64,000 nucleotides of DNA from Nocardioides litoris (GTDB lineage Bacteria > Actinomycetota > Actinomycetes > Propionibacteriales > Nocardioidaceae). Both the position numbers and the translations under genes were made by a program. Each line of letters opens with the position of its first letter. Within the stretch, counting starts at the first letter, position 1. Below, in pieces: positions 61,319-64,000 of this stretch. The notes below the pieces were generated by a model. That model saw only the letters and a program-made list of their open reading frames with translations, was not told where the DNA came from and searched no databases. The stretch covers positions 248,001 through 312,000 of the forward strand of contig NZ_VDMR01000004.1 in the NCBI RefSeq assembly GCF_006346315.1, read 5' to 3'.

Positions 61319-62479
61319 ATGGAGTGGCTCTACCTCGTCATCGGCATCGCCGTCGTCGCCCTCGCCGCGGTCGTCGGCCTGGTCACCTCCCGTGGGCGGC
61401 GCACGCCGCCCGAGGTCCCGCCCGGGGGCGGCACCGACGTGCTGGCGCCGCCGACCGAGGCGCCCACCCAGGTCCCGACCGACACCCCGACCGAGACGCC
61501 GACTGAGACGCCGACCGAGGCCCCGGTCGCCGAGCCTGTCGCGCCCCCGCTCGACCGGCCCGAGGGCACGCGGTCGCGCCTGGTCCGGCTCCGGGAGCGG
61601 CTGGCCGGCTCGCAGGGGGGCTTCGGCCGCGGGCTGCTGGCCCTGCTCAGCCGCGACCGGCTCGACGAGGACACGTGGGAGTCGATCGAGGACGTGCTGC
61701 TGACCGCCGACATCGGCGTTGCGCCCACCCAGCAGGTCGTGGACAACCTGCGCACCCGCCTCCGCGTCGACGGCGGTGCCGCGGCCGACGCCCGCACGGT
61801 GCTCCGCGAGGAGCTCGTGGCGCTCGTCGATCCCGACATGGACCGGCGGCTGCAGGTGTCAGGCGCCGACGGCAAGCCCGGCGTGGTGCTGGTGGTCGGG
61901 GTCAACGGCGCCGGCAAGACCACCACGGTCGGCAAGATCGCTCGCATCCTGGTCGCCGAGGAGCGGTCGGTGACGCTCGGCGCCGCCGACACCTTCCGCG
62001 CGGCCGCCGTCGACCAGCTGGCCACCTGGGGAGAGCGCGTCGGCGTCGAGGTCGTGCGCGGCGCGGAGGGGTCCGACCCCGCCAGCGTGGCCTTCGAGGC
62101 CGTCCGCACGGGCGTCGAGCAGCAGGTCGACACCGTCATCGTCGACACGGCCGGGCGCCTGCAGAACAAGCAGGGCCTGATGGACGAGCTCGGCAAGGTC
62201 AAGCGCGTGATCGAGAAGCAGGCCGAGGTCACCGAGGTGCTGCTCGTCCTCGACGCCACCACCGGCCAGAACGGGCTCATCCAGGCCCGCGTCTTCCGCG
62301 AGGCGGTCGACGTGACCGGCATCGTGCTGACCAAGCTCGACGGGTCGGCCAAGGGTGGCATCGTCGTCGCGGTCCAGCGCGAGCTCGGCGTCCCGGTCAA
62401 GCTCGTCGGCCTCGGCGAGGGCCCCGACGACCTCGCGCCGTTCAGCGCCGAGGCGTTCGTCGACGCGCTGCTCGGGTGA
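61319..62479 (+). CDS. ftsY: Signal recognition particle receptor
   Basis: The SRP receptor GTPase for co-translational membrane targeting. It has 386 residues. A hydrophobic N-terminal anchor (4-22) is followed by a low-complexity acidic/threonine-proline stretch (about 35-75) with TPTE-type repeats. The NG domain has GVNGAGKTTTVGKIA, TLGAADTFRAAAVDQL, DTAGRLQNKQGLM and TKLDGSAKGG. An anchored FtsY is usual in actinobacteria. The ATG at 61319 is preceded by TAGCGC, so a leaderless transcript is possible. Confidence 0.97.
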   Translation: MEWLYLVIGIAVVALAAVVGLVTSRGRRTPPEVPPGGGTDVLAPPTEAPTQVPTDTPTETPTETPTEAPVAEPVAPPLDRPEGTRSRLVRLRERLAGSQGGFGRGLLALLSRDRLDEDTWESIEDVLLTADIGVAPTQQVVDNLRTRLRVDGGAAADARTVLREELVALVDPDMDRRLQVSGADGKPGVVLVVGVNGAGKTTTVGKIARILVAEERSVTLGAADTFRAAAVDQLATWGERVGVEVVRGAEGSDPASVAFEAVRTGVEQQVDTVIVDTAGRLQNKQGLMDELGKVKRVIEKQAEVTEVLLVLDATTGQNGLIQARVFREAVDVTGIVLTKLDGSAKGGIVVAVQRELGVPVKLVGLGEGPDDLAPFSAEAFVDALLG

Positions 62480-62484
62480 GGTCC

Positions 62485-62511
62485 GGGCGGCGGTCACGCA
62501 GACCGCCGCCC
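62485..62511 (+). terminator. Terminator hairpin after ftsY
   Basis: GGGCGGCGGTC, loop ACGCA, GACCGCCGCCC: a perfect 11-base-pair stem starting six bases after the stop. Confidence 0.85.
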
Positions 62512-62528
62512 CCGTTCTCGTGGCGGGC

Positions 62529-63617
62529 CTACCCGCGCCGCAGCCGACGGGCCAGGTCGGCCGGCTTGGCCACGACCGAGCCGACCCGGTAGCGCGTCGA
62601 GGACCGCAGCGCCTGCAGCTGCTCGCGGGCGCGCGCCTCGCGGCGCCGCGCCTTCTCGGCGGCGGCCTGGGCACGACGCTTGCGCGACCGTGCCCGGCGC
62701 AGCACCGACTTGAGGCGAGCGATCTCCTCCTGCTGCTCGCGCAGCCGGACCCGCAGGTCGCGGTCGTCGGCGATCCAGTCGGGCAGGTCGGGCAGGGGGT
62801 GCGGCTCCGTGGCGAGCAGGTCCTCGGTCCACTCGCGGTCCCGCGGGAGGCGGCGCAGGACCATGTGGAACTCGAGCTGGCCCGGCGCGGTCGGGCGGTG
62901 GACGTCGATGGCCCACTCGCTGAGGCCGAGCTCGCGGAGCTCGACCAGCTGCTCGACCAGGGAGCCCGGCGTGAAGGTCCACACGTGCGAGTCGACGTAC
63001 TCTCCACCCCGCGCCTTCTCGACCTGGGCGAGGGCGTGGGACATCGGGTGCTCCCGCCGCTCGTAGCCCGGGCGCTCGCCGGCCCAGAGCTCGGCTGCCG
63101 AGGCAGGTGCGTAGCTGCGGGCCGAGTCGTAGACGGCGCGGACGGAGGGAGTCGTGTCGCCGGAGTCGTGCGCCTGCAGCACCTGGCCGATGGTGGTCGC
63201 CGGGCGGTGGTGGTCGAAGCAGTAGCGCCGGTCCGGCACGGCCAGGACGAGCTTGCCGCCGTCGGAGACGATCGAGGCGATCTGCTGCAGCCAGCCCACG
63301 AGGTCCGGGACGTGCTCGATGACGTGCGAGGCCATCACCCAGTCGAAGCGGTCCTCACCGATGGTCTCGGGGATGGAGCGGACCCGGTCGCCGTCGGAGA
63401 GCACGTAGTCGATCTCGGGGATGAGCGAGACGTCGACGAGCGGGCCGGCGTAGTGCTCGACCAGCTTGTCGCGCCCGAAGACGTCGAGGTAGCTCACCTG
63501 TGCGAGCTCGCGCGGCACGATCGCGCTGTGCAGCGGCCCGATCTCGAGCCCGCGGCCCTCGGAGAAGTCGAACAGCGACCACATCATCTTCTGGCGCGCG
63601 TTCAGGGTGGGATTCAC
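62529..63617 (-). CDS. Methyltransferase with C-terminal coiled coil
   Basis: A 362-residue protein. The N-terminal half is a class I SAM methyltransferase (FDFSEGRGLEIGPLHSAIV, SYLDVFGR, VMASHVIEHVPDLVGWLQQI, GGKLVLAVPDRRYCFDHHRP). Such GRGLEIG-type enzymes often occur in O-antigen or capsule loci. The C-terminal third (about 285-345) is a basic coiled coil rich in Arg/Ala. The ATG has AAAGGA upstream. A polysaccharide role is inferred from family and from the next gene (DUF2304). Confidence 0.85.
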   Translation of the reverse strand: MNPTLNARQKMMWSLFDFSEGRGLEIGPLHSAIVPRELAQVSYLDVFGRDKLVEHYAGPLVDVSLIPEIDYVLSDGDRVRSIPETIGEDRFDWVMASHVIEHVPDLVGWLQQIASIVSDGGKLVLAVPDRRYCFDHHRPATTIGQVLQAHDSGDTTPSVRAVYDSARSYAPASAAELWAGERPGYERREHPMSHALAQVEKARGGEYVDSHVWTFTPGSLVEQLVELRELGLSEWAIDVHRPTAPGQLEFHMVLRRLPRDREWTEDLLATEPHPLPDLPDWIADDRDLRVRLREQQEEIARLKSVLRRARSRKRRAQAAAEKARRREARAREQLQALRSSTRYRVGSVVAKPADLARRLRRG

Positions 63618-63791
63618 CTGGTGTCCTTTCGCAGGGACGTCGGGGGCGCACGGTCGCGCCGTCAGGCACGACCCAGGGCGGCCGTGGTCGGGCGGCCCGG
63701 GCCGGTGGGCACGCCGTGGGGAAGGTACCCGTCCCGGCCGCCGAGGGCGAGTCGACCGGGGTCGGCCTCGCCCCGGTCGCGCGGGACCCGG

Positions 63792-64000
63792 TCAGGAGGA
63801 CGTGTCCGGGGAGCGGCCTGCGGACTGCTCGTGCAGCTCCAGGCGCAGCAGCGCGACCTCCTCGGCCAGGGTCCGCGTCTTCTCCTCCAGCCGACCGAGC
63901 TCGACGCTGTGCTGGATGCTCGTCAGCAGCAGCACCATGCTCGCGACGAAGAAGAGGAGGTTGGACGGCACCTGCACCCCGACGAGGTCGGAGGCCCAGC
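63792..64000 (-). CDS. DUF2304 domain protein, 5' end outside window
   Basis: A partial frame that runs off the window end; the GTG at 63977 is internal. The visible part reads WASDLVGVQVPSNLLFFVA, then a membrane helix and a coiled coil (LGRLEEKTRTLAEEVALLRL). This matches the C-terminus of DUF2304 proteins, small membrane proteins typically next to polyprenyl-phosphate glycosyltransferases in polysaccharide loci. Confidence 0.85.
   Translation of the reverse strand, partial: WASDLVGVQVPSNLLFFVASMVLLLTSIQHSVELGRLEEKTRTLAEEVALLRLELHEQSAGRSPDTSS

Overview
The window is very GC-rich, densely packed chromosomal DNA with GTG starts almost as common as ATG. Gene content (HU with a long Lys/Ala tail, CofC, an IclR gene divergent from leuCD, DAK-recG-rsmD-coaD, DUF177-rpmF-rnc-mutM-smc-ftsY, a desABCD siderophore operon with an iron box) points to an actinomycete, most likely Nocardioides or a near relative in the Nocardioidaceae. 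This assignment is inferred from gene content and order; no rRNA gene is present. No prophage, insertion sequence, CRISPR array or integrase was seen. The sequence starts inside cimA and ends inside a DUF2304 gene.

Layout. 1-6.7 kb: cimA 3' end, an ATP-grasp protein, small membrane proteins, a TetR regulator divergent from an FMN reductase across a near-perfect palindrome, an amidase, and an aminoglycoside 2'-N-acetyltransferase homologue. 6.7-11.5 kb: a compact minus-strand biotin operon bioB-A-F-D, ending in two small paralogous genes of unknown function. 11.5-17.6 kb: large hairpins, a pentapeptide-repeat gene, and a desA-B-C-D (desferrioxamine-type) operon behind a DtxR/IdeR box. 17.8-25.1 kb: a DszC-like flavoprotein, a palindromic repeat array, an AmiS/UreI channel, a GrpB protein, and a TAXI binding protein whose 3' end overlaps a two-component system. 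25.2-30.3 kb: an MHS transporter, a FAH-family hydrolase, gltX, a CPBP protease, and tRNA-Gln/tRNA-Glu. 30.3-31.0 kb: a second repeat array. 31-38 kb: an LCP protein, an Ada-AlkA fusion plus ogt (alkylation repair), an IclR regulator divergent from leuCD, and an alpha/beta hydrolase behind a MarR/OhrR-like operator. 38.3-46.3 kb: HU, cofC, plsC-gpsA, a Cys/Met PLP enzyme, ddl, a third repeat array, a DUF3515 lipoprotein, a small Lrp-type protein and thiL. 46.4-62.5 kb: a housekeeping block from rpmB to ftsY. 62.5-64 kb: a methyltransferase and DUF2304 protein that may border a polysaccharide locus.

Many operon junctions overlap as GTGA or ATGA (bio, des, gltX-CPBP, plsC-gpsA, recG-rsmD-coaD), implying coupled translation. 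Several first genes have a -10-like hexamer exactly six bases before the start codon, so leaderless mRNAs look common.

The most unusual content is a family of palindromic repeats of about 40 bp. The outer arms are constant (GTGGTCTCGAGAC ... CTCGACCACC) and the inner hairpin varies. They lie in three arrays (about 19.15-19.69, 30.34-31.04 and 43.98-44.34 kb), usually as inverted pairs. A single copy forms the 3' end of cofC and supplies its stop codon. Different inner stems keep base pairing, which argues for selection on, or mobility of, a folded structure.
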